Assembly: GCA_963930655.1 (NCBI GenBank)
Contig: OZ005608.1
Span: 3,906,001-3,970,000 of the forward strand
Reading direction: 5' to 3'
Origin: Myrica gale
Lineage: Eukaryota; Streptophyta; Magnoliopsida; Fagales; Myricaceae
Length of the DNA: 64,000 bases
Under the pieces are notes generated by a model. That model had not been told where the DNA came from and did no database searches. It was given only the letters and a program-made list of their open reading frames with translations. Within the stretch, counting starts at the first letter, position 1; each line of letters starts with the position of its first letter. Position numbers and translations under genes: made by a program. Shown here piece by piece: positions 43,441 to 55,700 of this stretch.

Positions 43441-46400
43441 CTCTCACCGTGTTTCTACAAAACACCATTTTCAAACTCTCTGTCCCTCCCTTTTAAGTTC
43501 TCACGTTCTCTCTCTGGTAATTTCTCTCTTTCTGGGTCTCTAATTTCCCCCCCCTTAGGGTTTCTGTCATGCTACATCTGAGGTGAAGAATCAGCCGAAG
43601 TTTGATGGGTAACTTTCTTTAACTTTTTCAGTTTTTGTTTGGTGGTTTCCACGTCTGTTTGGTTGCTGAGAAAAGCAAAGGGAAAGCAGAGAATGGACGA
43701 GAAAAGATCTAATTTTGTGTTTTAATATCGGCTTTGTTTATTTTGAACTGATACGTTTCTATCTAAAGTGTAATGATGGTTCAATGAATTCTGAACATCT
43801 TTAGGTGCTACTTATATTTCACGTTTATTTTGCATTTAGTAATTCGAATGCGAAAGCATGTTTAGGGGAAGAGAGTGTGGGACAGAAAGAGAGGTTATTG
43901 CATAACATGTTTGTACTTTTTTTCCCCTTCTCCTAAAGGACCCTTGAAAGGTCGTTTTGGGATGCCGTGGGTTTTGATCAGATAAAGAGCTTTTTATTTT
44001 AATCAGCTGTGTTTTTACTAAAGTTCGATTATAACTTTGTGATTATGCCCATGCATGTTTAACTGGCACTCGATTTTGTCCTTCTGGTGGCTCTTATCCT
44101 TGTCTGGATCAGCGGTCCAAGTTGATTCTAGGGATTTTGATTAGGTTTCCGTTGATGTATGAGAAAAAGCAGGGCTGCGAAGTTAGCTGATGTTGAGGCT
44201 CGAGGTAAGGGACTAGCCTACACTAAGGCCCGGATAGGAAAATGCTTCTTGTAGAAACAGAAAGTCCCTGTGGAGTGATTTTCATTTGGTTGGAAATGAA
44301 TAAAATAAATGAATATTTTCTTTTTTGAAAGGTGAAAAAAAAATCAGAACATGTTTGGATTCTTACTTTAAGGAAAATACTTACCAAAAAACAATTCTTC
44401 ACTTTAAGGAAATAAACCTGAGTACTATTTCAGAACACGTATGGATTCATCCTTCTGAGACAATTTTCATTTCTGCTGTCATGAAAGATGGATAATACGT
44501 TGAAAACTTGTCTGCATTTGCGTAGCCAGTTCTAATCTCTGAAAACTTTTCTAGAATAGCTTCTTTCCAGGAAAATAGAGGAAGTGTTTTGGCTGTAATG
44601 ATATTGGTTTTGTCTTAATAACTGATTTGATATTTTGGAAGGGTTTTTCAAGGGTCTTACGCTCAAAGAAGATACTAAATATTCTCTTCAAATGGCTTAC
44701 TTTTTCTTAGTTCCTGTGAAATGGGATATAACGAAATACAAGTATTCTCAGGTGCTTTGAAGATGTTTCTTTGTCCCTTGTGAAGTTGCAAGGGTTTATG
44801 TTGTTTTCCTTGTTTTGTTGGGCTAATGCGGTTTTAGGGGGCATTTTTGTCGACTTTGATGATTTCCTTAGTTTTGTTGCGTGTTTGTATTAAGTGCTTT
44901 CGGTATAGCACCTTGTACTGTTCTCGCTTATTCTAATAAAATTGTCTTACTTATCAAAAAAAAAAGTATTCTCGGGTGCATTGATAAACCCCTTTGAAAG
45001 AAGCTAGAGCTGTAAATGTCCTTGGATGGCGCTTTATTTTAGTTTCATCAGCTTGCTCTCCTGCCAGTGCACCTAGATTGTTGTGTTTGATTCCAGCTTT
45101 CCATACAAGAATGAGACCAAGATATGTTTTTAGTGGTTGCATTTTCAGCCATAGATAGGATATACTTCAAATCCTTGAAGGTGCACTGCCTTTAAGTTGC
45201 ATTGTCACCGTTGGTTGTGAAGTTTAATTGTGATGTATTAGTATCATACAAATAGATATACCTGGTTAGTTGGTCTGCACATATGATCTAACCTTTAAAG
45301 AAAGGAGTTCTGGACGATGTCTAGATATTTAGGCTTGTGAAGTCACCATTGTCATATGCTTTACACTTTTTTCTTGAGAGAGTGAGAGAAAAAACTTTCC
45401 TCATTTAATTTAATAATCCCTTTGTAAATTTAAGGGAATGTCCCTTTGGAAAAATTTCATTTTCCTATGTTCATGAGAGAAGAAGCCAGAAAACCTATAT
45501 TGTTGAGATTCTATGTCTGCTTGCAGATGCTCGACCAAGATGGATATTTACAGTTTAAAGGTAATATATAGATGAAGACTCTGTTTAATAGTCAATCCTA
45601 CATGGAAGAAGAGTTGTGTTTGATGTATATCATGGGGATGCTGGATCAGCTAGTACCCACACAGCATTTGAACTTTTCTTTTGGGTTTTTTGAAGCTGGG
45701 AAGTCTGATTTGGGTGGGGATGTAAGGTACATGGTGCTATTTATTCGAATGTTGAATGAGGTGATACCTGGTAGTAAGCGGAGATACAGAGCAGGCTCTG
45801 TCTTTATTACCCAAATGGTGCTTTGCCATTATGGGATTACAGAGCAAACGAAGCTCATTTGTACATGAAGTGTGTGTGATTTTGTGTTTTAATTAGAGGG
45901 ATCGGGTCTTTTGTCTCTGACTAGACCATGAGCAAGTTGGTTGCCTATATGGTGTCACCAACTACCACTTACAGCTGAATGATTATAAAATAACCTCCTA
46001 TGGCAAACGGTTGCCTCTCTGTGTTGAATAGTGTTCCAACCAGGGACATGCTTGTCATATTTTCGAGACATCTCAAAAAGACTACTCACAATTAGGATTA
46101 CTGTAGTTGTTTATGTGATGTAGTTTGATATAAAATGCATCAAATGTGAGATGCATTACCTTCCCGAGCTATTTCAGGTACTACAATTTTCTTGATTCAC
46201 ATCTTAGACATCCCCAAAAGAGCCAATTTTCTCCTTTTTTCTGTGTTCTCTTGGGGGGAAGGGGCTGAGAATGGGTGAAAATTTGATTTCTTGGTTTTCT
46301 TTGGCTATTTTTGGGGATGTCTAAATTTTAAGTTCCTACGTATCAGTGAATGGAAATATGACCTTTGTCTTGTTACAGTTTTTATGACTATGGCATTAGG

Positions 46401-47048
46401 AAGTTAACAATGGCTTTTTTAAAGTTCACTCCAGTTATTTGTTCGGTGTCATATGCTGAACTTTTTTCTTTTGTTCCTGGATATGTCTTCCTTGAGGGAA
46501 GAGTTATGGTTTTACAATGAGCATTGAGGATCTTCTCACAGAACAACCAACGATTTAAGAGAAACTGAAACCCTCTGCGGTATACTGGCTAACCTCGTGA
46601 AGTTACGTGTCTTGCCTATTTTTTGTCTTCGCCATAGAGTTAGTTTAGAAACGTGGGTCTAAGAAGGTTGATCTAAATCAGGTTTCAGTTGCTTGCCGAT
46701 GATGGTTGACTTATAGGAATGCTAATCTTCCAGCAGACAGACTTTTTTTTTTTTTTATTTACCTTGATGTTGTAGATCACTGTTATCACATTTTAATGAT
46801 AGTTCCTGCATGAAGGCAGAAGAACCTGGAATTTCAATAACCAAAAGAGTGTTGTAATGTTCGTCTTCCATTCTTGTAAAATTTGTGGTAACCTGTCGAT
46901 TAAGATTCAACTGCAATTATAGCAAAATAGAGTCCGTGGCAGATTTATGGCAATGAGGTTATATTTTTCTTTTCTCACCTCATGCAGTCCATCTTTAATT
47001 AGTTTTTGAAGAAGATGCATCTGAGCTTACTTGTGTGTTCTCTTTCAG
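43440..47048 (+). promoter_or_regulatory. NF-YC 5' UTR exon and long leader intron
   Basis: A CT-rich leader exon is likely in about 43,440-43,608, ending at the donor TTTGATGG/GTAACT. The intron would run from 43,609 to an acceptor CTCTTTCAG at 47,047-47,048, leaving a short leader before the ATG at 47,102. Long leader introns are common in plant NF-YC genes. The intron carries a retroposon at 44,756-44,963. Confidence 0.5.
44756..44963 (+). mobile_element. Retroposon (LINE-like 3' end) in NF-YC leader intron
   Basis: The segment is flanked by a 16-bp duplication with one mismatch: AAGTATTCTCAGGTGC at 44740-44755 and AAGTATTCTCGGGTGC at 44964-44979. It ends in 'cttatc' and a poly(A) run. 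It is probably a 5'-truncated LINE copy in the sense direction. Confidence 0.85.
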
Positions 47049-47101
47049 CATTCTGACAAGGGGATAAATTACCAGAGGTGAACATACTGCAGTAATTGGC
47101 C

Positions 47102-47899
47102 ATGGATCAATCGGAACAGACGCAAAAACAGCAGCAACACCAGCAGTCTGTGGTGGGAATCGCAGCAGGTGCGGGCCAAATGGCCTACGCCAATCCCTAT
47201 CAAACTTCTCCCATGGTGGCTTCTGGAGCTCCTGCTGTAGCTGTTCCTTCCCCAACCCAGCCCCCCACCACATTTGCTAATTCCTCTCACCAGCTTGCCT
47301 TCCAGCAGGCCCAGCACTTCCACCACCAACAGCAACAGCAGCAGCAACAGCAGCTTCAGATGTTCTGGGCCAACCAAATGCAAGAAATTGACCAAACAAC
47401 TGACTTCAAGAATCACAGCCTTCCTCTTGCTCGGATTAAGAAAATAATGAAAGCTGACGAGGATGTTCGAATGATTTCTGCAGAGGCTCCTGTCATATTT
47501 GCAAAGGCGTGTGAAATGTTCATCTTGGAGCTGACTTTGCGATCTTGGATCCACACTGAAGAAAACAAAAGGAGGACATTGCAAAAGAATGATATTGCAG
47601 CTGCGATTTCCAGGACTGACGTATTTGATTTCTTGGTTGATATCATTCCAAGGGACGAATTGAAAGAGGAGGGGCTTGGAGTCACCAAGGCTACTATTCC
47701 AGTAGTGGGTTCCCCAGCCGATATCCCATATTATTATGTCCCACCGCAGCACGCTGTGGGACCCACAGGTATGATCATGGGAAATCCAGTTGACCAAGCG
47801 GCAATGTATGCTGCCCAACAGCCCATGGCTTTCATGCCGTGGCCACAGACTCAGCCGCAACAGCAGCAGCCGCCCCAACAGCAGCAAACAGACTCTTGA
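47102..47899 (+). CDS. NF-YC: NF-YC subunit of the CCAAT-binding transcription factor
   Basis: NF-YC pairs with NF-YB through histone folds and joins NF-YA to bind CCAAT boxes; in plants it also pairs with CO-type proteins. The single coding exon gives 265 residues from ATG 47102 (MDQSEQTQ). The histone-fold domain spans about residues 103-185: [57 protein letters not shown] and [14 protein letters not shown] glutamine run at about residues 78-88 and a Gln/Pro-rich tail ([15 protein letters not shown]) are coded by CAG/CAA repeats. The length and tails fit the NF-YC1/3/4/9 type; which one was not determined. Confidence 0.96.
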   Translation: MDQSEQTQKQQQHQQSVVGIAAGAGQMAYANPYQTSPMVASGAPAVAVPSPTQPPTTFANSSHQLAFQQAQHFHHQQQQQQQQQLQMFWANQMQEIDQTTDFKNHSLPLARIKKIMKADEDVRMISAEAPVIFAKACEMFILELTLRSWIHTEENKRRTLQKNDIAAAISRTDVFDFLVDIIPRDELKEEGLGVTKATIPVVGSPADIPYYYVPPQHAVGPTGMIMGNPVDQAAMYAAQQPMAFMPWPQTQPQQQQPPQQQQTDS

Positions 47900-49666
47900 T
47901 CATGGTGACCATGGTAATGAGATAGGTTTCAGTTACCCTTTAGACGGTCAGAGATGAATTTCCATTGGTGTCTTTTTGTAAGTGGCGAGCTGTGGTGTTT
48001 GTAGCTTTAATACTAAGTGGATGATGTCAAGCATGCGATGTGGTTGTACTATGTACGGTCTTGTATTTGCTCTTATCTAAATGTCTCTCTCAATGCGTCT
48101 TCTTCAGATATCTTGGTAAGATTGGGGAAGTGATGATTGGTTTTGCTTTAGAACAAGATCTAATTATCTGCTGTTCAGCAGTTTGTGTCTCGGGTCTCTC
48201 TTTATTTTCGCGAGTGTTTTTCTTCCTATCATGCTGTCAAAGGAAAGGATAGTGCAACTGATGGATATTGCTAGCTGGTTCTTTGGAATGGACAGATATT
48301 ATGAGTTGCCGCTCGTTCAAATTATTTTGAATGTCTGCAGATTTCTCTCCATTCATGTCTGCAGATTTCTTTCCTTTTTGGTCTGCAGTTTTCTTCTCTT
48401 ATTCCTATCTGCAGATTTCTTTCCTTATTTCTCTCCTATTCAAGTCTGCAGATTTCTTTCCTTATTTCCCTCCTATTCAAGTCTGCAGATTTCTTTCCTT
48501 TTTTTTTCTTAGCACATTTCTTATTTGTAGGTAAATTTTGTATATGGGAATCAGCTTGTAATCTCGATATATAATGAGAAATCCCGAACGAGGGAAGATA
48601 GTTTTTCGCAAACTCCCAAATTCTAACACATGCCCCTCCAACTGAAGAGCAACTCTCTTCATAATGACCTCTCTAAATGGGAGCGGGATGACCAGTTTTA
48701 GATGTCCTTCCTAAAGTGATTTGTGCTTGATTGAGGAACCTACCAAAGGAGTTCCGAGTCGCAGAAGAAGTTGATCTTTAGCAAGGCCTCCTGTCATTCT
48801 AACTTTTTCTGATTCTCCAATTTTATTGCTCCTCTTATTCGGCCACTTGAACCAAAATCGATTCTCAGGTTAAAAACTGGACGAACATCGTCAAGTAGTA
48901 GGAAAATATTTGCGTTTAATGATCGCTGATCTGCGAGTTGGGCATGGTGTCGGAGGCCTTATTGAGGTTATGGGCAGTTGGCCCGGGACTGCGGCTGTAG
49001 TGTAACCCAGTGGCTTAGGTATCGCAAGCCTGTCCCTCAAAGTTGGGGGGCAAAATAAGGTGATGGACACTTGGTCCAGCCCTTTAAACGGGGGTGGGGG
49101 GGCCCAGAATCAGCAAAATACCGCTGAGAAGATTCAGGATACGGGCAATCTCTGGTGTTTGGCATGGAAGCGTCGAATCTCTCTTTACTTTCCTGAAGTG
49201 TTTTTCATACCCATCCAAATTTGGATCAAAACTATGAGAGAGTATGAAACTCTTCCAAAGCTCTAATTCTTTTTCAACACAAAGAGACTTAACTCACGAA
49301 AAGTTCCAATCAACATCCGTGAGTTATCCCCTCAATCGAAATCCACAAGTAATAATATCCAACCACAAATAATCATAAAAAAAGAGAACTCACAGAATAA
49401 TAATCTTAAACATCAGACATACTAAACAAGAGAGGAGCAGCAAAATTGAAAATTTTCCAAGAAGATATATAAGGGAGAAAAAAGGCTCTGTCGACTCAAT
49501 TCAACAAGTTATCAGGGTTAACGCAGCAAACTTCTTAGATCGAAATCAAAAGCATTTGAAATTCTCCAGATTCAAACACTATTTTTACCTTCCGAACCCT
49601 AACTCCTAATTTTCTGTGAGTTTTTTTTTCCTTCTACAGAAAACAAAAGAAAAGAGTTGGTGAATA
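47900..49666. other. Region between convergent NF-YC and SKP1-like genes
   Basis: The first few hundred bases are probably NF-YC 3' UTR. A minisatellite lies at 48,333-48,500. A GC-richer, tRNA-like segment occurs near 48,960-49,110 but could not be classified. The stretch just before 49,667 is the SKP1-like 3' flank. Confidence 0.5.
48333..48500. repeat. Minisatellite with recurring PstI-type core
   Basis: Six imperfect units share the core GTCTGCAGATTTCTTTCCTT, spaced 24 to 37 bp apart. The last two full units are nearly identical, which suggests recent expansion. The array lies just downstream of NF-YC, possibly in its 3' UTR. Confidence 0.9.
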
Positions 49667-50230
49667 TCAATCGGCGTCAACGTCGGCGTCGACGCCCTCG
49701 AAGGCCCATTCATTCTCCTGGCGGATCCGAGCCTCCTCATCCGGCGTGTAATCGTTCTCGATCCCGAAGAACTTGCGAACGTACTCCACGCTCTTGTTCT
49801 GGATCCTGTTCGCCACGCTCTGGTTCAGAAAATCCAGCATATACTTGATGTTCAGGTAATTCGCCGCCAGAACCAACTCCTTGATCCCCTCGTCGTTCTC
49901 TTCTCCCACAAACTCCACCTCGAAGGCCTCCCTCTCCTCCTTCGCCTTCTTCTTGTCGTCCTCGTCGATGGCCGCGGCCAACTTGGCGCCGAAATCGAGC
50001 GAACGCGTGCAGTAGAGGACGACCCTGGAGAGCGCCCGTGCCGACACATTCGGGAGGGGAATTATGGAGTCGTACGAAACGCTGTCGTCCTCAAAGAAGG
50101 ACTTGACAGTCTGAAGCTCCATCGCCACGGACTCGTCCACATCAAATTCCTCGCCTTCAGTTGTCCTCAGGGTTATCTTCCTGGCTCCTGGTTTGGCATT
50201 GAGGTTCGGGATTTCTTCGTTGTCCGCCAT
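49667..50230 (-). CDS. SKP1-like protein (SCF ubiquitin ligase adaptor)
   Basis: SKP1-like (ASK) proteins link F-box proteins to cullin 1 in SCF E3 ligases. The intronless frame gives 187 residues from MADNEEIPN (ATG at 50230). Visible landmarks are KITLRTTEGEEFDVDESVAME (BTB/POZ-like N terminus), DSIIPLPNVSARALSRVVLYC, LVLAANYLNIKYMLDFLNQSVAN and the C-terminal DYTPDEEARIRQENEWAFE, which contacts F-box proteins. An in-frame ATG 30 bases upstream adds MSLAGLQQKT, which is not typical, so it was not chosen. It is longer than canonical SKP1 (about 155-165 residues) and has an acidic linker (EDDKKKAKEEREAFEVEFVGEENDEG) and the tail GVDADVDAD. It is a divergent family member, possibly tissue-restricted. 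Confidence 0.95.
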   Translation of the reverse strand: MADNEEIPNLNAKPGARKITLRTTEGEEFDVDESVAMELQTVKSFFEDDSVSYDSIIPLPNVSARALSRVVLYCTRSLDFGAKLAAAIDEDDKKKAKEEREAFEVEFVGEENDEGIKELVLAANYLNIKYMLDFLNQSVANRIQNKSVEYVRKFFGIENDYTPDEEARIRQENEWAFEGVDADVDAD

Positions 50231-50428
50231 TGTCTTTTGTTGCAAACCTGCTAGTGACAAAATGATAAGAGAGAGAGTTAAGCCGATTGGCAGTATCTGT
50301 AGCAGCCCAGGAGGGTTTAAGGGGGTCCCTACTTATTCTGGATTTCTACGATACTCCTTTGTTCGCAAGAGATACCCAACGCAGCCCGCATGTGATTAAT
50401 TTTGAGAAATACAATTAATTTTTATTTT

Positions 50429-50795
50429 GACAATTTGACAATTTGATCATTGAATTTATACCATTTTTACCTTTTAGCAAATGAGTTTTTCACTTTCAAA
50501 TTTTTAGTCTTTGAGTTTTCTATGTTTGACGAAATAGTTCTTCTATCAGTCTGCCGTCCATATACTTGACGGAATTCTCTGACACGTAAGTAAATTTGTA
50601 CCGAACGGTCGACCGCTCACTTTTTACACATATCTGGTCGACTGCTTCAAATCCGTTAAGCATATGGACAACAGATTAACAGAAGGACCATTTCGTCAAA
50701 CAAAGAAAACTAAATGACTAAAATTTTGAAATTTGAAAGTGAATGACTCATTTGTCATAGAAGTATAAACCCAAGGACCAAAATATCAAATTTCC
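50429..50795. mobile_element. Fold-back / MULE-like MITE with long inverted arms
   Basis: The two halves of this 367-bp segment are imperfect inverted copies over roughly 150 bp each. Landmarks are 'cactttcaaatttttagt' on the left and its counterpart 'aaaattttgaaatttgaaagtg' motif on the right, plus CCGTCCATAT versus ATATGGAC. It is flanked by TTTTATTTT at 50420-50428 and 50796-50804. A 9-bp duplication with long inverted ends points to the Mutator superfamily. No coding sequence is present. Confidence 0.7.
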
Positions 50796-51202
50796 TTTTA
50801 TTTTTACCTTTTTCCCCTGCCCAATGAAATCTCAATTATAATTTAAAAAGTCTAAAACCACTCAGCACAATATTTTATATTATTTTTTCATATAATATAA
50901 TAAAATTCTAATCTTCTCAATTTCTACAGCATTCTCTACAATTTTTCAGATTTTAAAAATTTGCAAGATATCCTAAACTCTTTTTATTTTACTAATAAAT
51001 CACGGAGAGTAAAATTGTACAGAAAAGAAGGTACTCCGCTCTTAATAACGTAACGTCATTTTTATATTATTTTAAAAATTGTAGATAAATTAAAAGAAAA
51101 AAATATATAATTTGTCTCCACTGCTTTGCCACACGTATCCCAAATAAGTTCACAATTTATATTTCATTTTAAAATCTCACCTTTAAAATATAAAAAAAGA
51201 AG

Positions 51203-51433
51203 GGATAAATACAATCTCGATTCCCGTTGTTTGCTCAAAAATCAAATAGGTCCTTAAATTTTAAAACACATAAAATTAATCCCCGAGGTTTAAAATCATT
51301 CACATTTGAATGGTCTTAAAAGAACTAAATTCTTAATAAATTTTAAATTTTAAGGACTGATTTGATGAATTTTAAAATTGAAAGACTTATTTGATTTTCA
51401 GTCAAAGTACAAAGACCAATTTTGTATTTATCC
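51203..51433. mobile_element. Second fold-back MITE
   Basis: The 231-bp AT-rich segment begins GGATAAATACAA and ends with the inverted form TTTGTATTTATCC. Inverted similarity extends inwards ('aaaatcaaata' against 'tatttgatttt'). Flanks are A-rich, so the duplication cannot be resolved. Architecture resembles the element at 50,429. Confidence 0.6.
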
Positions 51434-51721
51434 AAAAAAAATCACGTTAAGATTTTAACGCTGTTATTTTAACATAGGGTTATAAAGTACAATTTTATTC
51501 ATAATTTGAGATGGAATGTATCAAATTTGATACTTTGGGACACAAATTGAAAAATTCCTGTGAAAATCTTTACTTAACCAAAAAATATTTATTTTTGAGA
51601 CCATAATCAAAATTGAACATCATATTCTTCTCCAAATAAAAAAGCTACGGTCATTTTTACAGGGAGGCATGATCAAAACACTCATCACTCGACCCGCATC
51701 CGAGATCCGAATACGCTGTCC

Positions 51722-52661
51722 TTACTGTTTAGCAGATTTCTTTTGTTTTCTTTTTTCACTCCTGTTACTCAACAATCCTTTCTCCGCTAGAGTTTTCAAC
51801 TTCTGTTTTTTGCGTTCTTTTGCTTTCTCCTCAAAGCCATCATCCATCATCTTCATCACTGCCACACGCCTGGCGTTGTAAACCTGCATAGAGAGGTTCA
51901 AGTGCATTAAGTAGCCTGATATATGGTCTTCACTTGTTTGAAATATGAAGAACAACGAGAACCTCCCTTAAGAGCAAACTAACAAAACTTTTTAGAGCTT
52001 AGACTAGCTCCGTACATGCCAGTAATCTGGACCAATGAAAATGCTAAAAATAGTACCATGTTAGTGAAGTGTTTTGGAGTATAACCACCTAGCCCATCAC
52101 CTTTAACCTCACATCTATTGGTATAGAAAACACCATCCATATAAGCAGTTTGGGCCCACTTTTGAGAATAGCATTGACAATCTTCGCTTTTCATGACTTC
52201 ATTCAGACTTGGAAAAAAACACATTGCCAGATTTTGGGTATGTGTAAAGCGCATGGGAAAAGCAACAATGCACTCTTGTCATCGAAGAGAGATAATAAAC
52301 CAGATCACTATTTATAGTATAAAAGATTAGAGGCTCCAAAATTTAAAAAGCTATTCTAATGGGATAATCCCATCATGAATCTAGAAAGATTAAAGATGTA
52401 CCAAATCTTACCTGTGTAATATTAGAAAGCACCTCATTCTCTTTACACTCAAATTTTTCCAACTGTTTTCCAAGGGCAGCTTCTATTCCGTGAATGAGAT
52501 CAACATCATTCTGAAAATCACAAACATTCAACATGAGCCCAAAAAGTAGTAGTGATCTCACATATAAAAATGATTCTTCAGTAGCAGAGATATATAGTCT
52601 GCAATTAACCACAGAACACCATTCATTGAGCACACAGTTTACAAGGAGGGAGGAGGAGGAG

Positions 52662-52713
<52 letters not shown>

Positions 52714-55700
52714 CTCATCTACATTCCCAATTTTAGCTTAAATGAACCTTCTCCCTGATAGTGAATGTGAGTTTAGGTAGCAGCGGCAACAACAGGTAGT
52801 ATCATGAGTAAAAGATTGGTTTACAGTCACAATAACTTCAAAAGAAACTGTCATTCAATCAAAGACAAACAAGGGAGGAATCTTCCTGCTCGTTTGTCTA
52901 TGTTTCTGCGTGTCAATGTATAAATGCATATTGGAATGCATATATCTGATGTAGGTAGCAGAAAGCTAGTCGTGTTTGGGTTACATTATGTTTAGTCTGC
53001 AAAAAGAAACAGGAATTTTCCTTCAATGTGTGGCTTGCAACGTGTAAAGAGCTTCCACCAAGTTACAGGTGAATCAAAGATGAAACGAAAATCACTGAGG
53101 ATCCATCATTTAATCGGATCTACATATCCTCTTGAAGGTCCTGTAGATACAAACAAAGATGCAGACTATACCATCCATTGCAGTTTATATGTAAACACAT
53201 ATTTTAATAAAATGTCAAGAGTTATAAAGAAGAGCCAACGAGACAGCAACCCAAATACACAAGGAAAATATATAAAGGCACTTAAATCTGTAATGTAGTG
53301 CCCCTTTATCTGAAAGTGGGTATGGGTTTGTTTGTGTGTGCGCAAGCGCAAGCAGCATCTATGTTAGACAGACAAGAAAACATCCAAAAATACAAATTAG
53401 CATATAGAAGGCCAAATAAAGCAAATCAAATACGATCCTTTACAAAGTTTGATGCAGGATTACAGGATGCTCAAAGAAATATGAAGAGTTCCATGTAACT
53501 TTGAATGTCCATTTCCAGCAATATGTTCAGTACCTGGGTAACAAGGGTCACAGCCAGCCCTCCTCTGCCTGCTCTTGCAGTACGTCCCACACGATGAATA
53601 TAATCTCTTGCATACCTGCAGTGGGCAGCTGGCAGTTAAGTCCACCAAGCAGATGTCCTATAGGGCCTCGCAATAACAAAAATTGGCCAAGAGATCTAAC
53701 CTTGGAATATCAAAATTGATAACAAGATCAACTGTAGGAATATCCAAACCACGACTGGCAACATCAGTTGCAAGCAATACAGGAACTTGTCCAGATTTGA
53801 ATCGATGTACAGCAGCAAGCCTTAGAGACTGAGATTTAAAAGAATACAGTGATGCTGCTTTCTGATCAAGCTCTTCCAGTAATAAACTCAAAAAGTGACA
53901 ACTTCTGCACACACAAGTTTAATAAGAACAGTTAGTTTCGAATAATGGATGAGAGATCAATGGAGATTTCAGACTCTCTTTGCCGACATAAACGACTACA
54001 GTCCAGACAACAGCAATGCTAACTACACCAAGCCCGAATAAGGGGGAAAAAACATGGTTAGAAAGTCCAGCTCATTACATCCCTTACAAAAAGTAAAAGC
54101 CAAAAATCCAGGGGAAGTATCTATTGCGAGGGAATGGATATATTAAGAGTGAAGAAGATGAGCTATTATCAAGTTTCCACAGGCATAGGAGAATATGACG
54201 TGACTAATAAGACTCCCATATAAAGAGTGAAGAACTTTTTTTTTTTTTCTAAGCTAAAGAGTGAAGAACTTGATAACAGATATATTAACAGCTTTTTCCT
54301 TGAAACTTTCTGGGGACAAAAATGCCTGTAAAGTTGTTCTTTTTTAAGATCTGGGAAACCAATCCCTTTGCTGGTGGATGCTCATTGTACCAGTTTACAT
54401 GTGTGGGAGACGGAAAGGCAATTATCTCCACAAGAAAATTATCTCATATTTGGAAATGTTTGAAATTACATCGTTGAATATAGATAGACTGCACCACATT
54501 GCATTTCCAGGAAGTGGGGAAGCTATTGCCTCCCAAGAGAATTGCTTCACATATAGCCCTCATGCACTTGCAAACTTCGAAGGGTAAATTCAAAATGGCT
54601 TCAAAGAACAACTAATATCAGATCATACCAGCTAGACTAAACTGAATTGCTATACAAAGCTTGAACTTCTATGAAGACACGTCAGAAAGAGGCCTAATAT
54701 ATAGGCTGCATAAATCCAGACACACAATAAGTGGTGTCAATAGAAAGGGTTGACGACTGCCAAGCCTGAAGCTTTAGACAACTAAGGGAGAAAAAAAAAA
54801 CCCAGCAATGGCATTCCTACCAAAGTTCTTACTAGAATGCATTACCAGAGTCTCATTAACTTGGAACTGTATACATGCTGACTATCTATAATCACGTGCA
54901 TATCCAAAACATACCATAGATCGCATTGTTCTCTTTACTTTGTATTTTCTACTAGTTGCTGAAGTTTTGATCAAGGAGACATACAAAATAGTAGAATACT
55001 TTAAAATTTTAACAGGAGATTCAGTACATATGAATGTATTGATGATGAAAGGTTAACAAAAATCAAATGTTCAGTGCCTATTCGCGCATGTAGGGAAAGA
55101 TCTGGAGAGGGAGGGAGTCAGGATTTTCACAACACCAAATTTGCAAAAAGAGATATCAATGGGTTAAGCCAAATAGCAGGTCCCACATATCAGCAATAAA
55201 AACATCCGAAAAAAGTTTCTGGAACAAGAGTTTACTGTTCAAGTCAATAATACCTGCACGTGGAGACAAATATGATGGCTGACCGAATACCCATATCCTC
55301 CAGTTTAGACAAAATGTGCATCAGATAAACTTCCTTCACATTTTTTGGAACGAATACATACTGCTGTTTAAGAGTGTCAACTGTCTTAAAGCCTTCATAT
55401 GCCTCATAGAAGTATGGCTTATTTGCAGAAATCTCAAGCAGTGTTTCCAGCTCACTTGTCATTGTTGCAGAAAATAATAGAGTCTGCCGATCTTTTGGCA
55501 AACACCGAAAAATCACACTCAATTCCTCTTGAAAGCCAACATCCAAAACTCTATCTGCTTCATCCAAAACTAGGAACTGAAATTAAATACAAAGTACATG
55601 TAAATAAGTAGTTCATGCAAACCTTGTGTGAAAAAAGAAAAGAAAAGTCAGTTCCCGAAATAACTTAGACGAGAACACATATTTTTCTACCCTAGGCGCA

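Noticed and set aside
43211..43543. 110-codon plus-strand open frame before NF-YC
   Set aside because: It covers the promoter and CT-rich leader of NF-YC and shows no homology I recognise.
45572..45868. 98-codon plus-strand open frame in the NF-YC leader intron
   Set aside because: No recognisable domain, weak composition, and it lies inside a probable intron; no splice or start context supports it.
47069..47887. 272-codon minus-strand frame antisense to NF-YC
   Set aside because: It is the mirror of the NF-YC coding sequence and its CAG/CAA repeats; it has no known family features.
48950..49110. Possible SINE or tRNA-derived segment
   Set aside because: GC-rich with vague tRNA-like motifs, but no internal promoter pair, tail or duplication could be shown.
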